This document shows positions 1 to 12,156 of a stretch of 64,000 nucleotides of DNA, piece by piece. The notes beneath the pieces are model-generated. The model saw nothing but the letters and a program-made list of their open reading frames with translations, was not told where the DNA came from and searched no databases. The DNA comes from Toxonevra muliebris (taxonomy: Eukaryota; Arthropoda; Insecta; Diptera; Pallopteridae), in NCBI GenBank assembly GCA_963691655.1, contig OY829329.1:59967408-60031407 (forward strand), in the 5' to 3' direction. Numbering within the stretch: the first letter of the stretch is position 1; every line of letters starts with the position of its first letter. The translations under genes were made by a program, and so were the position numbers.

Positions 1-1036
1 ATGCAGTCACAGCATTAAAAGGGATCTTCCGAATTGGGGTGCTCTGAGCAATAATGGGTTACAGAATTAATTACATTTTAAGATTGTCTCCAAAAACTTT
101 GAAGCTGATCCAATAACACTGCCCTGCATGGGTTTGGCGAATAATATGGTTCCAAGTGTTTGCGAATGAATTTTTCATGCTGAAAATAAATCTGAGGTCA
201 GAAACTTCGCATTACGTCGCGTTTTAGAAAAATTGGGACTGAAATCCCTAAAAATATCGTTTTAAGCCATTTTTGAGAAATTATAGAGCTGAACCCTGAC
301 GTGCTAAAAACTTCGAAAATTAGGATTTAAAGGCTAAATCATGCCCTTTCAAATAATCCCTAAGTCATATTGTTTTCATGCGCCCTTAAAGCAGGGGATG
401 TGTTTATGTCTACGGGTGCTGGAACAAATTTACAAAGAACAGATTTTATCTTACTCACACCCACAGCCAGACATAATGAAAAGTGCAGTGGTCCGGAATG
501 ATTTACAAATCTGCAGTCAGATTTTAAAAATTCAAAATTCCGAATCAAATATGGCGGACAAGTTTAGCATAATAAAAAATTGCTTTGTATTAATTTTCAC
601 ATAAGTCTAATTTTACAAGGATCCGACAGTTTTTTCTATTTTTTTATAAATTTTTAAACTTTTTAAAATGTTTCACGACGAAGCTTTAAATGAAAAACAG
701 TTACTGACATAGAAAAACTAAGAATGCAGGATACATCAGCATCACCTTCTATTTTTGCGTCCGAAATCAAGCCTCATGTCAAAGAAAATAAATCAGATTT
801 GGTCGCATAGTGTAACTAAGATTTAAAATTTACTTGACTTTTTAGAAAAAAACCGATGGAAGTACAAAATATTCAAAAATCGTCCAATAGATTTTATTTT
901 CTACTTTTTTCCCATCCACTGGAAATGAATATAAAAAATTAGAAGACATTTTTCACATTTCGGGGGGGGGGGGGGGGAGGGGGGGGTAAGGGGGATTGTC
1001 AGAACCCCCAAAACCTCCCCCCTAAATACGGCCTTG
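1..1036. other. Unassigned AT-rich DNA ending in a hAT-like terminus
   Basis: No credible gene is seen. Short open frames here have no recognisable domain. A G-homopolymer tract with one A lies at 962-986. The segment ends with C-rich DNA and then, read on the minus strand from 1036, CAAGGCCGTATTTAGG followed by a G-rich run. That layout resembles the ends of many hAT elements, but the matching left end is not in the window, so this may be the right end of an element starting upstream. Confidence 0.35.
962..986. repeat. Poly-G tract
   Basis: Sixteen G, one A, then eight G. In a strongly AT-rich window this is a conspicuous homopolymer. It lies just inside the possible hAT-like right end at 1036, where G-rich subterminal sequence is common. 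Its exact length may be unreliable in an assembly. Confidence 0.8.
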
Positions 1037-1039
1037 ATA

Positions 1040-2130
1040 TGTAGGATTCCTACATATACTTGTACCCAGCTTTGATTATGAAGATTCTAATTTCAGTGGT
1101 TAAACTGCTCAAAGGTTCATATTCATAAATTTGATTGCCTCCGATTGTTTTTAATTGTACTACATTTAACTGCCTCTGAATGCATATTGCAGCTTTTGAC
1201 TACTTGCCTTTGATAGCGTCTAACTGTATCTGACAGTATTTCGGCTGCCTTTGATTTTATATAATTATCTGTTTTTGGTTTCTGTCAGTATTTGACTGCG
1301 TTCAGTTTCCTCTGATTTCTTCTGACTGCATATGCAGCTTTTCCTAATGCCTCTAACTGCTTTCCCTTGTACCCTCTTTTGAACATGAACATGGCTACCT
1401 CTGACTACATTTGATTGCCTTTGATGGTTTCTGACTGCATCTGCAATTTGATTCTTATTTTCTCTAACTACCTCTGGCTGCCCTCTTAAAACCTGACAAT
1501 CTTTGCCTGCGATTGATTGCATCTAAATGCATTTGATGTCCTATGTCTTTGACTACCTCTAATCGATTTTGAATGGCTCTGACTGCTCTCGTTTGCTTTG
1601 TATTTCTTGATTGTATCTGTATCTGACTGTATGCGATTGCCTTTGAGTACCTATGGATGCATGATTTTAATTCTGATAGTGTCCGAATTCATCTGATTGG
1701 CTCTTGCTATCTCTGGTCTCTTTGTTTTTTTGTCGATGAATGTCTTTTATTTGGTCTGAATACTTATAATTGGCTCTGATAGAAATGAATTACTTTTGAT
1801 TGAGTTTGATTGCTGATTGCCTCTGATTTCCCCTGTATGCCTTTGCTTGCTATTTATTGTTTTGTCTGCTTTTAGACGCGGAAACTTGTTTCTGGAAACT
1901 GTTAGAAACTGTTGGAAACAGGAGGTGAGCCGAAAGCCATATTCCCCCTCTTGCCATCACATTTGACAGTTTCCAGAATTAAGTTTTCTCGTCTAAAATC
2001 AGACCTTATTGCTTTTCAGTGCTGTTGATCGTTTTTAATTTCAACCGACAACAACTGCTTCTTGTCGGTTTTCATTATTTCTGCCTCTGATCGCTTCTGA
2101 TTACCCCTGCTTCTACCTGCCTCTTAGTTC
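1040..2130. repeat. Degenerate minisatellite, unit about 11-12 bp (CTCTGATTGCAT-like)
   Basis: Roughly 1.1 kb is filled with imperfect copies of CTCTGATTGCAT / CTTTGACTGCCT, recognisable by eye from about 1100 to 2120. Copies are heavily diverged and vary in length. A minus-strand open frame of 85 codons inside the array comes from the repeat being poor in stops and is not treated as a gene. The array is interrupted by an inverted-repeat element at 1864-2004. Confidence 0.75.
1864..2004. mobile_element. Small MITE with 38-bp terminal inverted repeats
   Basis: Positions 1864-1901 and 1967-2004 are inverted copies, about 33 of 38 positions matching (both begin GTCTG and end CTGGAAACTG when read inward). 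The loop is about 65 bp, so the whole unit is about 141 bp. Flanks carry TTATTGTT on the left and TTATTGCT on the right, a possible 8-bp target duplication with one mismatch if the ends are taken 1-2 bp further out, but the flanks are repetitive, so that is weak. It sits inside the minisatellite. Superfamily not assigned. Confidence 0.7.
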
Positions 2131-3945
2131 TATTGAGTTTCTTCTGCTTAGTGGATGCATTAGTTATAAATACATCCTCGAATATTGTCGGAAATTTAGT
2201 ACTAAGAAAGTTATTGGAAATGTCGGTAATGCAGTTTGTTATGTGGTGCAGAACTCAAGCTACTTTTAGATACACCTTCTAATTAATTCCTTAATAAATA
2301 AAACTACATGTGAAATAATTTCATAAATTATATAAAATTTATTTTATTTATTTTTAAGTTTATGTAGTTTCTTTCTTCGTCTTATCAGTTTCATTAGCAA
2401 TTTGTTTTTATTATAACAAAGAATTTTCTTTGCTTGCATTACCGTCAATTAAAAAATAATAATCAAAAATTTTTTCTGTCAATACATTAGTTTTTTCTAT
2501 TTTTTTTAATAGTTTACACATATATACAAAATAATATTTCATTTATTCATTACTTAACTACTTAATTTAGAACTAGATTTTTACTTATTTATTTATGTAG
2601 TTACTTAATTACTTACTAATATTATTAGGGTTTGCTATTTGTTTGAGCATTATTTTATTTACTTAAGTGGCTATTATAGACATATTTGTTTGTGATAGAA
2701 AACTTTTATTATAATTTAAACTAAAAGGAATACAAGTTAGTTTTGTTTTGTGTCCTTATTAGTTTTATAATAAAAATATATAAAAGTTTTTATTATTTAA
2801 AATTAATTAAAAGCAAAAAAAAAAAAAAATTTATATTGATAACATAAAAATTTTAAATTTGCTTCCTTTGGGAATTAATAAGTAATATTATTTTTTATTT
2901 ATGCTGCTAATTTTTAAATTTAATTGTTTTATTTTTTCCCCTTTAACACTTGCATACATACTCCTCTTAAATGTATTGCTATATTTACAGTGGTACTACT
3001 TAACTGCATTAATGTTATAATAATATGCCTTTTGCTTTACAAATAATTACCGATAGAATGACAACGAATTAACTTTCGCTAATTAATTTATAAAAATAAT
3101 TGATTAATAATAATATGTAGTAATATTGTGTAATAAAAAACATGTAGGTATGCATATCATTATAATGTACAATATATAATAAGCTTAAATAAAATAATAA
3201 ATTACATAGTAATGCATTATATATTTAAAGCTTAGTTCGCAACATTTCGTCATTAGTACAAAAATTTATTTTAAATTTTTAATTAATATAATCGACACAA
3301 TTTACATATTTACGTTGATTTTTTGTTTTGTTGAATAAAAATAAAGTTTGCAATTAGCTTTTACCAAAAAAAAAATAAATAAATTAAAATAATTAAACCT
3401 AATTATAATGAATTTAATGTACAAACTCTTTAAATTTAATGATGTACTTTAATTTAAATCATACATGAGCTTCTCTGCATTATTTGGTTCCTCACAGTCA
3501 AATGATGCCATCATTAATTCTGAAAAAAAAAACAAATATTTAAAAGAATATTAGTAATTATAGGAATTTTTTATAAAATGTGCAAGTATTAAAAGTAAAT
3601 CAGTTTTAATTAACCGAATAAGCAATTGATATTGTTCATTTTCAGTATACCATATTGTATAAAGTGCAGTTAACATCTTCTTCATGACTCATCTTATTTA
3701 GATTTTATGTGAAGTAGTCATGACATGTTAATAATGCATTTAGTTAGCTTAAGGTTCTTCGTTATAGTGTAAGAACTTTTCTTGCACTATCTAGGTTACA
3801 CTAACCTAGAAATCAAATAAACATCGAATCAAGTTTTCTTCATTTTGTAAGATATTGTAAGTCCTTATACTTTGTAGGTATTGTATATCTTTTGAGGAAC
3901 CCGATAAAGATTTACTGAAACTAGAATACTAGAATAAGGTTATAC
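2131..3945. other. AT-rich non-coding stretch
   Basis: Very AT-rich DNA with A- and T-runs and no open frame over 60 codons. I see no coding, RNA or TIR signature. Confidence 0.6.
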
Positions 3946-4015
3946 CAGGGGCGGATATAAGGGGAGGGACGGGGGAGGGAATAGGGGGAATTTCGCTTCC
4001 CCCCAAAAAAAAGGT
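3946..4015. mobile_element. Possible hAT-like element terminus (one end only)
   Basis: CAGGGGCGGATATAAGG followed by about 50 bp of G-rich DNA and then a C-run is the typical look of a hAT 5' end with G-rich subterminal sequence. No partner end (reverse complement near CCGCCCCTG) is visible before 5 kb, so the element would be truncated or very diverged. Confidence 0.35.
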
Positions 4016-4124
4016 TCAAACACTTAAAAATTTAATAACTTAAACAGGCAAAAAGATAAACATAATTAGTTATTGCTGTTTTCAATTATAAGAATAATGA
4101 ATACTCTTGCTCATTAAACCACTT

Positions 4125-4735
4125 TCCTTCTCTATGGAAATGTGCTGAAATAATAATAATACAATAATACCTAAACCAAATAAACCTGAAAACTCAGTGC
4201 CCTCATATAGACCTATAAGTTTTCTGGCAATATTCTCGAAAATATTCGAAATAGTAGATTGCTAATAATACAAGAAAATAAGAATATAAGTAGTTCCGAA
4301 TCACCAATCGTCATAAGCACGGGACTCCTGAGTAATATCATCAATATTGGCACTGACTCTCTGGAACGCAAAAAATATTGCTCTGCCATATTTTTGGGCA
4401 TTTAAGAACCGTTCGAAAATTAAGTAAAAATTTTACTTCCAACTCCATTTTATTTGGCCTTAAAGTCCTATCATTCTATGTCAAAGTAAATAATGAAACA
4501 CCAGCCAAATGTTAGGTGAAAGCCGGAGTACCACAGGGCAGTGTTCTGGGTCCTGCTCTTTATTCGATTTTTACCTGCGAAATGCCTCAAACTGATGCTG
4601 TTACTATAGCTACTTATTCAGACGATACTGCCATTTTAGCATCAAATTATTTAATCTACTACAGAAGCTGCTAATCTAGTTCAGAAACAGCTCGACGACG
4701 TTCAACAATGGTTACTTTGTGGATGAGTACTTGAC
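4125..4735 (+). pseudogene. Jockey-type LINE reverse transcriptase fragment
   Basis: Frames read together show the reverse-transcriptase core of a Jockey-type non-LTR retrotransposon, an enzyme that copies its RNA into DNA at a nicked target. Seen in order: IPKPNKPENSVPSYRPIS (fingers), SLERKKYCSAIFLGI (where a live element has the first catalytic aspartate region), LPTPFYLALKSY, GVPQGSVLGPALYSIF, then YSDDTAILA, the FADD/YXDD-type catalytic box, and VQKQLDDVQQWL. Several frameshifts and stops break it, so it is dead. No endonuclease precedes it and no RNase H follows. The strongest matches are the GVPQGSVLGP and YSDD boxes; clade assignment is from memory of the family. Confidence 0.85.
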
Positions 4736-5481
4736 TGCAGTTCCATCTGCCTCAGGTTCAATTCCCAGATGGGGTTAAATTCTTAAAAAATGTCCAAATG
4801 GATTGTTCTAATAAAATGGATTATTTCGGTGATTTAGCTATTAAATACGTGACTCAAGTACCAGTTCAACGGGTTCAATTCTCAGGTAGAGAATTGAATC
4901 CACCAAAAAACAAAATTATAGGTTTCGGGTTGATATAAAGAAAATCCAAGATGGGAAAGAGAAAATTTGAATACAGGGTAGGAATTATAAACCGAAAACT
5001 GAATAAATGTATCCTATTGTTATATTTTCCACGATCCTTTACCTTGGAAATAGATCATAGAAATTGTGAAATGCTTTGCTACAAGTACCAGTAAGTTCTC
5101 ACATGGCCATACCTTTGAAATTGTTAGTCATCGAAATAAAGTTTATGAATAAGCAAAAAAAAACGATACATGAACGAGAAAAAAATCGCTTCAGCCCGCG
5201 TTTTGGCGTTTTGGTTGATATGGAGAGAATTTTTATTTTTTTTTATCCCCCGCTATTGGTTATACAGAAATTATTTGAAACTATTGATCAAGGCTTTTAA
5301 GTTAGTTTTTATGCAATCTGATAAATATCTTCTCAAATTTTTTTACTTTTTTTATAGAAATGACTTCAAACCAAAGTTTTTTTTATATGAGTTTGATAAA
5401 CATCAACTCATTTTACTTTTTGCAGAATTTACATTTTTTTAACCCCCCAAAATGGATTCTGTTAAGGCACTGGTTCTATTA
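4736..5481. other. Non-coding, with two tRNA B-box-like motifs
   Basis: GGTTCAATTCCC near 4756 and GGTTCAATTCTC near 4880 resemble RNA polymerase III B boxes, with GTGGATGAG upstream of the first as a weak A-box candidate. This could be a SINE-like remnant abutting the reverse-transcriptase relic, but no full tRNA fold is convincing. The rest is AT-rich with long A and T runs; open frames at 5076-5548 show no domain. Confidence 0.3.
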
Positions 5482-6602
5482 CACTGTGCGACACCAAAAA
5501 TCAAACCGCACCGGATTATTTTTTTCTAAAAATATACAAATCCAATAGCAAAACCCTCGCTGGGTTTGTAAAAGTTAGCTCGATTTTTTTTATTATTATT
5601 TTTTGAATTTTTTGAGACTAAGGCCATTTTCAGGTTTTTCATATACCCAAATTTTGAATTATAAATCGATTTTTTTTCTGGATGTCAATCGATCCCAATT
5701 ATGAAGGATATATGCGATGAATGTTGGATGCTTTTTGCAAAACTGAAGTCGATATATCGCTAAAAATTCACTTCCTTCATCATAATTTTGACTACTTCAG
5801 TCGACAGTTGACCGTATCAGATGAGCTGGGAGTGCGCTATCATCAAACTGCAATGCCATTCAATCCAGATACAAAGGAAAACGATATCCAGATGCCATAT
5901 CAGCCAAAACATGTTGGTGGAGTAAACATATTTTTCAATACGACAACGAAGAAAATGAAAGTGAAGATCGAGAAAAGGAAGGAGAAGAAGAAAATTACGG
6001 AATGGAATTCTCTGGTGTTGAATCAGATAATTCAGATGATGTTAGAAATGGTCCATTGTCAAAAAGAGCTCGTCTCTAATTTTTTGGTATAAAAAAGTTT
6101 ATTTTCTACTACTTTTTTTTTGCTACTTTTCTAAAATTCTCTTTTATCTATTTAATCTTTTCCAAGATTTCGTACAGAAAACGCGATTCCACCAAATTTA
6201 AGTTCATTTTAGTATTGATATTTTATAAATAGTTAATTTTAATACATTTTTGCCAGAAGAAGTGGCAAGTAATTTTAAATACTTTCGAAATTAGTGTAAA
6301 AAAATTCCAAAAAATTGTCATTTTTCTAACATTTGGTCTCAAAAATTGGGTTTCAGGATATAGGTTCTTTACAAAATGGGTTTATTTGTACATAAGCGAC
6401 ATTTCTAAAAAGAATCACAATGACATACAACCGATACATCCAAAAAAAAAATGGATTTATAAGCCAAAATTTCGGTATATGAAAAACCCGAAAATGGCCC
6501 GAGGCTCAAAAAATTCAAAAGATAATAAAAAAAAACAAACTCAGCGAGGGTTTTGCTATTGGATAGGTATATTTAAAAAAAAATTTCGCATGTCGCATAG
6601 TG
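5482..6602. mobile_element. Non-autonomous DNA transposon with about 180-210 bp TIRs, CACTA-like ends
   Basis: The left arm (about 5482-5693) and right arm (about 6425-6602) are inverted copies. Both begin CACTGTGCGAC / CACTATGCGAC and share inner blocks such as CCAATAGCAAAACCCTCGCT and AATTTTTTGAG, although the left arm carries an extra T-rich stretch. TTA is found immediately outside both ends, a possible 3-bp target duplication. CACTA-type (CMC) elements have CACT-starting TIRs and 2-3 bp duplications, hence the tentative assignment. Between the arms lies an ORF remnant (5721-6079) and an AT-rich 3' segment. No transposase domain is recognised, so it would need a helper. Confidence 0.75.
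5721..6079 (+). pseudogene. ORF remnant inside the CACTA-like element
   Basis: The first part reads SLKIHFLHHNFDYFSRQL then VSDELGVRYHQ. This recalls a multicopy arthropod protein of unknown function with a motif like LKxHFLHSHLDFFP...VSDExGERFHQ; that resemblance is from memory. Near residue 70 the best frame changes: a +1/-1 shift gives an acidic Glu/Asp/Ser tail ending in PLSKRARL and a stop at 6077-6079, which looks more natural than the lysine-rich continuation. So the sequence is the 3' part of a longer gene with one frameshift. It starts almost directly after the left TIR, so its 5' part is missing. Function unknown; it may be the element's own gene or a captured one. Confidence 0.5.
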
Positions 6603-6605
6603 TTA

Positions 6606-9018
6606 CAAACATTTAACAAACATTTTTCTTGCAATCAAAAAATGTTCTCTATGATACTTAGACTCTTTGAACGTTCCTGCCTTCATTTGTTGTTTGAATA
6701 TTTCTTCTATGTATGTGTAACTTAATAATCTTTTGATTAGCTCTTAATCTATTTAAATATTCAAACAATATATATATATGTATGTAAAAGTAGCATTGCT
6801 AAAAGAACTTAATACTAACAATATACATTTTCTATTGTTTTGTTCTCCCTATCATGGTATGAGAAAGTGTGGTGCAAATGTCATAAATAAGTTCAAATTT
6901 CACAATGACAGAAGTATCATAAACAACGAATATACCAACGAACGTGTTGGACCAAAAATAGAATCGCAAAAAAATTGTTTATTCGCTTTTATTGAAAAGG
7001 ATATGCAGAGTGTCCTTGAATGTCTGAGTGAATAAGTTACAGTCCAGAACACTCTCATACTCATATAACTTTTGTTGGCGCTGATGATTTTCGTATATGT
7101 GTCTGTGTGTCGATGATTGGCGTTTCTAAAACAAAAATGATGTCATTTTCATATTAAAAAGAGAATTAAACACACTTCTACTTTAGTTTATTTTTGTTTT
7201 GTGTGCTTGCAAATACTTAAAAGATTTACGAAAGTATAAAGAAAGAATTAAAAATTCTAAATGAAATTCTTTTGCTTAGTATAGAAAAGAATCAACAAAA
7301 AAAAAAAAAAAAAAAGAATTAAAAAGAATATGTAAAAGTAAAATGAAAAAATTTCAATGCTTTCAAAAATATTTTTAGAGCAGTAAATTAAAAATCCTTT
7401 TTCTATATATGGACCACTTACATGTGAGTTAGAATTCTTTGTTGTTTATATATGGGAGAGTACGCTACACTTAAACCAGCAGTAGTTAGTTATTTCTAAT
7501 AGTTGAAATAGATTATATTGAAAATAGATAGGGCGAATTATAATTCTTTTAGTTAGTTTTTAGAGGTTAGTATCCTATAAACGCTGATTTCATAGTCTCC
7601 CATGAATTATCCATTTTATTTATCTTCTTTAAGATTATTGAGAAAACTATCATGAATTTAATAGAATTACATTTTAATTCATTTGTCATAGTGCAAATAT
7701 TTACTAAATTAAATTAAACTCAATACAAAATTATAAAATGTGTAATATTGAATGAAGTCGAATCAAAGATGAGCCCATAGTTTTTAGCCAATTCATGCCG
7801 AAACTGATGATTTTAAGGTGTACCTTAATTCCAATATCTAAGTTGTAACTGGGAGCAGTCCAACGGTACAAATATTCTCTTTTGTATTGCCATCATCGAC
7901 TGGTTTTGTTGTGTTAACTGATTATGTATGGATAAGAAATACGGATAGTGGATGTTCTGTTTGGAAAGATATAGTGGGTATACTTTAATAATAAAATAAT
8001 AAGTCTAAGGAAAAAATGTCTCAACTATTTAGCGAATAGTATCACAGATATTTGTTCCAGCTGCGAATGAATGCAAAAGGATATGCTCTGGTGTCTCATT
8101 TTTTCTGTGCTGATCTAGGCTTAGATTTTGTATATGCTTTATAATGCCCTGAAAAAAATCTATAATTATTCAAAAGTGATTTTTATATAGTTTGAGACAA
8201 GAACTTAAATTTAAGGATTTGTGCTTAGTATGATAACCTATCACCCCTCTCTTCCATGTTTCAATGAATTTCAGAGAATTTAGAATATGATGACTTCATT
8301 TGTCATTCAATAACTCGAGCTTTCGAGGTTGAATTGTGCACACAGTCAAGAATCTTCGCTTGGGAAATAATAGAAGATGGGAGTTCTAGTTTTCACTTTC
8401 TCTGTATTGTGATGGAAAAAAAGTTGGCATATTTTCAGAAAATTTTCGCTCACTTACTCAATGAAAACCGATGACTGTGATGGGTCAATTGAAGGCATAG
8501 CGTGGGCAATTTTTTTCTATGCTTGATTGTTAATCTCTTTTGAAATAAACCTTCATTAATACATGGTTTATTTGTTAAAATTATATTAGACCGTTTAAAT
8601 AAAGTTGATATATCTATTACACATATTGAGAGAATTTTAGTCTCATTTAATGAAACGTAATGGCTCTGATTGGTCAATGAAATATAAGTATAAGAGAAAG
8701 TTCTAAAACTTTCTCTCTTTTAAATTATACACATGCAAATAAGAGTATTCATCAAATGGCGTGAGCTATCGCATCTGTCTCATTCTCTTTGAATTTGAAT
8801 TTATGCAATTGTGCACAGAGTACTATTTTATTTACGGTCTTTTGCAATAGAGAATGCTCGACTATAGCGGGAACAGTGCTGTCGCTGTCACTTCAATTGC
8901 AGTTTTTTACTTCACTTTCAATCCTGACACTTCGTCACTTCCTCTTTCCAGTTTCAATGAAAAACTAAAATCTATAAAAAATCTAAGTATGCTCATCTCT
9001 GTAATGTGCTCCGACTGT
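6606..9018. other. Non-coding AT-rich stretch with a diverged direct repeat
   Basis: No recognisable gene. About 8447-8505 and 8635-8690 are diverged direct copies, each with a TCAATGAAA-like core and a GGGTCAATTGAA / TTGGTCAATGAA block. A perfect inverted repeat GAGAAAGTT...AACTTTCTC lies at about 8694-8716. An A-run sits at 7297-7315. Confidence 0.45.
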
Positions 9019-9276
9019 CAGTGTAGCCAACTTTTGTGTTTCAAAATGAAGAATAAAACGCGTTAAATTTTTTTCCTTATATAAGTGTAGGAAAACTTAA
9101 TACATTTAGGTAAACTTTTTCACTAATACAGGCACACATCTGATACTTCTAGTCAATGAAAATTTCTTCGATTTTTCGGAAATTAAAATTGAAAAAAAGC
9201 GCTGAGCTTTTTTTCCTCGTTTTAATTTTCAAAAAGCGCTAAATTCAGCGGGAAAAGCGCTGAGTTGGCCACACTG
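9019..9276. mobile_element. hAT-type MITE with perfect 8-bp target duplication
   Basis: The ends are CAGTGTAGCCAACT on the left and, read inward from 9276, CAGTGTGGCCAACT. CCGACTGT occurs at 9011-9018 and again at 9277-9284, a perfect 8-bp target-site duplication. Eight-bp duplications with CAGTG-type ends are the hAT hallmark. The 258-bp interior has three AGCGCTGAG/AGCGCT blocks and no coding capacity, so it is non-autonomous. The intact duplication argues for a fairly recent insertion. Confidence 0.9.
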
Positions 9277-9284
9277 CCGACTGT

Positions 9285-11320
9285 GTTTGAATTTATATTC
9301 CATTTAAAAAGTAAATACATCCTTTAGTACAATTTGAGATTTTTTGTGTTTATTTTAATAACTATGTAGCAACACTGATGACGAACTCTCATACAATTTA
9401 TTAGAATTTGGTTGAAAATGAAGAGGTAGATGATTTAGAAAGCGAGTGGAGGATTTCATTTATAAGCGAATCTATGCAAAAAGGCGGCAGTTTCGAAGAA
9501 TTCTGCCATTTCGTTTTTGGCGTGAAAAATTCCTTAAAACAAATTATGTGTCCTCATTCAAGAAGTTTTGTCGGAGCCTTATTGTGTCTGCCACACAGTA
9601 GCGCTCCACCAAAAGTTTTTTTTTTCACAAACTAAACACAAAATCAAATAAATTTTGAAAATATGTCATTATCTTATTACGCTTCACTTTTTTTAAAATC
9701 ACTTAGTTTTTTTTTAAGAATTTCACTTCACAAAAAAATTTCAAAACGATAGCCCTGAGCGGGAATATAACTAATAAACTTACGCTTATATGCTAATCTT
9801 TCTTTTGAAACTCCACTCCTGACGGAGCATCTAGCTTCTGGTACCTCATAATTTTCGTGCACGACCGATCTTAATAATTTTATTTAATTTTTGTAAAAAT
9901 ATATTTTTTTCTGTTAATTGTTTTTGCGTTTTTTTTTCTAGTAAAATACATAACAGTTCATTTTTTGAACTGCAGTTAATGCTTCAGTAACCCACTATGC
10001 TCAATATGTATGCACTTATTGTTTTTGTTGAAAACGTTTGCAGAGATTGCAATGGAGAAAAAATATGGAAAGCTTTTAGTTTTATTATGAAGAATTTTAT
10101 TGATTTAAAAACAGATTGCAGAATTTGTTAGCGTTAGAGGATAGCATAGAATTGTAGAATCTTTTTGCAATTTCTAGTTTATTGTTTTGTTTTCTACGTT
10201 TTATGGAACACAGAAAAGTTTTTTTTTTTTTATTTTAAGAGAGAGAGAGAGAGAGAAAGGAAATTAATAACACTATTGAAATATGAGAAAGTATAATAAT
10301 TTCCATTTTCATTTGCAATTTACTTACTAGTAGTTTCTATTTATTAAGAAAGATTAGATTTTTTCGTACCTACTATATAAAGCATTCGTTCATTCATTTA
10401 TGTTTTCATTCAGTAAGTAATTCATTCATTCAGTCATTTGGAAATTACATAATAGTGCGTAAAGAAACATGCTACGTCCGAGGGCTATAGATTTTCCATG
10501 TATTTAAACATTTTTAATATAAATCTTTAGAAAAACAAGCAACAATGACAGCTTGAAGGATATGCATTAACTGACTAACAACAACAACTTAAATAATAAC
10601 AAAAACAAACAGCATAATAGAAATATGTGAATTATAACAGAAATGTTTAGTTCCGTTCAGTTGGTAGAATTGTGTAGCCTTACAAAGTTTATATACACAA
10701 GTATATAAATTTTAACACACTCAACAAGTTTCATCAACAGCGACAACATAACAACAACAAGAACGTCGACAGCAAGCAGTCAATAAAAAAAAAAAAACAA
10801 AAAGGAAATATTATAAGTAAAAACAACATAAATTATGTTGTTTTTGCAAAGAAGCCCAAATTGTAATACAAAAACATCAACAGAAAAAAAAACGTAACGA
10901 AAACAAAATCAAAAATGGCCTGCCACAAAAATTTGCAACGAAATGAAATGTGTACACTGAAAGAAAATGTATTATTTAGCTTAGATAATCTCAGCAATTT
11001 TCTGTAAAGATTTTTTGGGCTGGTGAACCTCGCTTTTTGTGTAAATTTGACAAAGGTTAGCCATAAATTATTTATCAAAGAATGCCAAATATCTATGGTG
11101 TATCCTTGTCATAAAAGGCAAAGGAAGGCTTGCTAAAGAGAGATCGGGGAAAAAGAGGGAACTCTGTCCACAAGTAGCATTTTGATAATACGAAGCTGTT
11201 ATCAGCCTAGTTCTGAAGTATGCCTAGCTACTTTACTTAACATAGACTACCTAATACTCAAATCAAGGACTTCGACACAATTTGATATAACAAGAGCAGA
11301 TTAAAGTGAAATCGTTTAAG
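9285..11320. other. Non-coding stretch with simple repeats
   Basis: Contains a (GA)n run near 10239-10256, an ATTC/CATTCATT-rich stretch near 10385-10435, CAACAA-rich DNA at 10570-10760 and a nearly perfect palindrome with 12-bp arms (AAAACAACATAA / TTATGTTGTTTT) at about 10819-10844. Open frames here show no recognisable domain. Confidence 0.5.
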
Positions 11321-11329
11321 AGTTAGCTT

Positions 11330-11920
11330 CGAGAATGAACTGTACACTGACAAGCGGAAAATGGATTTGTGGTTCGACGCGTGAATCTATTCAAAAACCT
11401 CAATATTGCCGAATTAAGACGATTTCGACAAACTAAACTCCAAACAGTTATTTTCACAAAAAGCCAATTGGATATTAAGGCTCTAGGCTCAGACTTAATA
11501 TCCTTCAAATAAATTAACCAATGTGAAAAGTTACCACTCTAAGTCATACGCTTGATATTTGCCTCATCTGGGTTCCAGGTGACAAGATATTGCTTAATCG
11601 CTATCTGTACCAATTATTATGAACAAAATACTGTCAAACTGGTGAGACACTGTACAATAGGAAAATATGTGGTCAAATTTTATATTCCTCACAGCATACA
11701 TTGTAAATATTATAGTAATTTGGAAGGGAAGGAGATTATTTCCCATTTCATTTGCCATTGCTTGGCTCTTTGCCAAGTGCAGACTGAAAATATTCCACAA
11801 ATAGACTCTAGAGCTGGCTTTAGAAAAACCACACCCATTGACAAATTGATGTACCAAAACGGTGTTTAAACTCCTACAGTAGAGTATACCTAACTATCAG
11901 CAAGTTGGATGAACTTAACA
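11330..11920 (+). pseudogene. LINE RNase H and C-terminal zinc-knuckle remnant
   Basis: In changing frames the sequence reads LQTVIFTKSQLDIKALGS, matching the third catalytic block of a LINE RNase H (usually IFTDSQAAIKAL), with the catalytic Asp of that block replaced by Lys, then a degraded WVPGH-like segment near 11570. Further on come RHCTIGKYVVKFYIP and EGKEIISHFICHCLALCQ, matching the C-terminal region found after RNase H in Jockey/I-type LINEs, including its His-x4-Cys. Many stops and shifts make it clearly dead. It is 5'-truncated, as LINE copies usually are. Confidence 0.75.
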
Positions 11921-12156
11921 TTATTTACCTTAACGCCTCTGCCACCCTTCTTCTCTTCCTTGATTTGTTCATAAAGTACATACATATTTTAAGACAATTC
12001 ACTCAACTGGATCATATTCTTCAGTAGTCTAACTTTGTGATATTTTAAAATTACTAATATGTATGTAGAGACTTTAGCCTTTTTTTAAAGGTAGTTATTA
12101 TTGCAATCGTTTTAAATAGGTTTTTTTGCCATAAAAAAAAAGATTTGTATTGTAAC

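Noticed and set aside
341..604. 87-codon frame near the window start
   Set aside because: No recognisable domain and a competing frame on the other strand.
1265..1522. Minus-strand 85-codon frame
   Set aside because: Lies wholly in the 11-12 bp minisatellite; open only because the repeat lacks stops.
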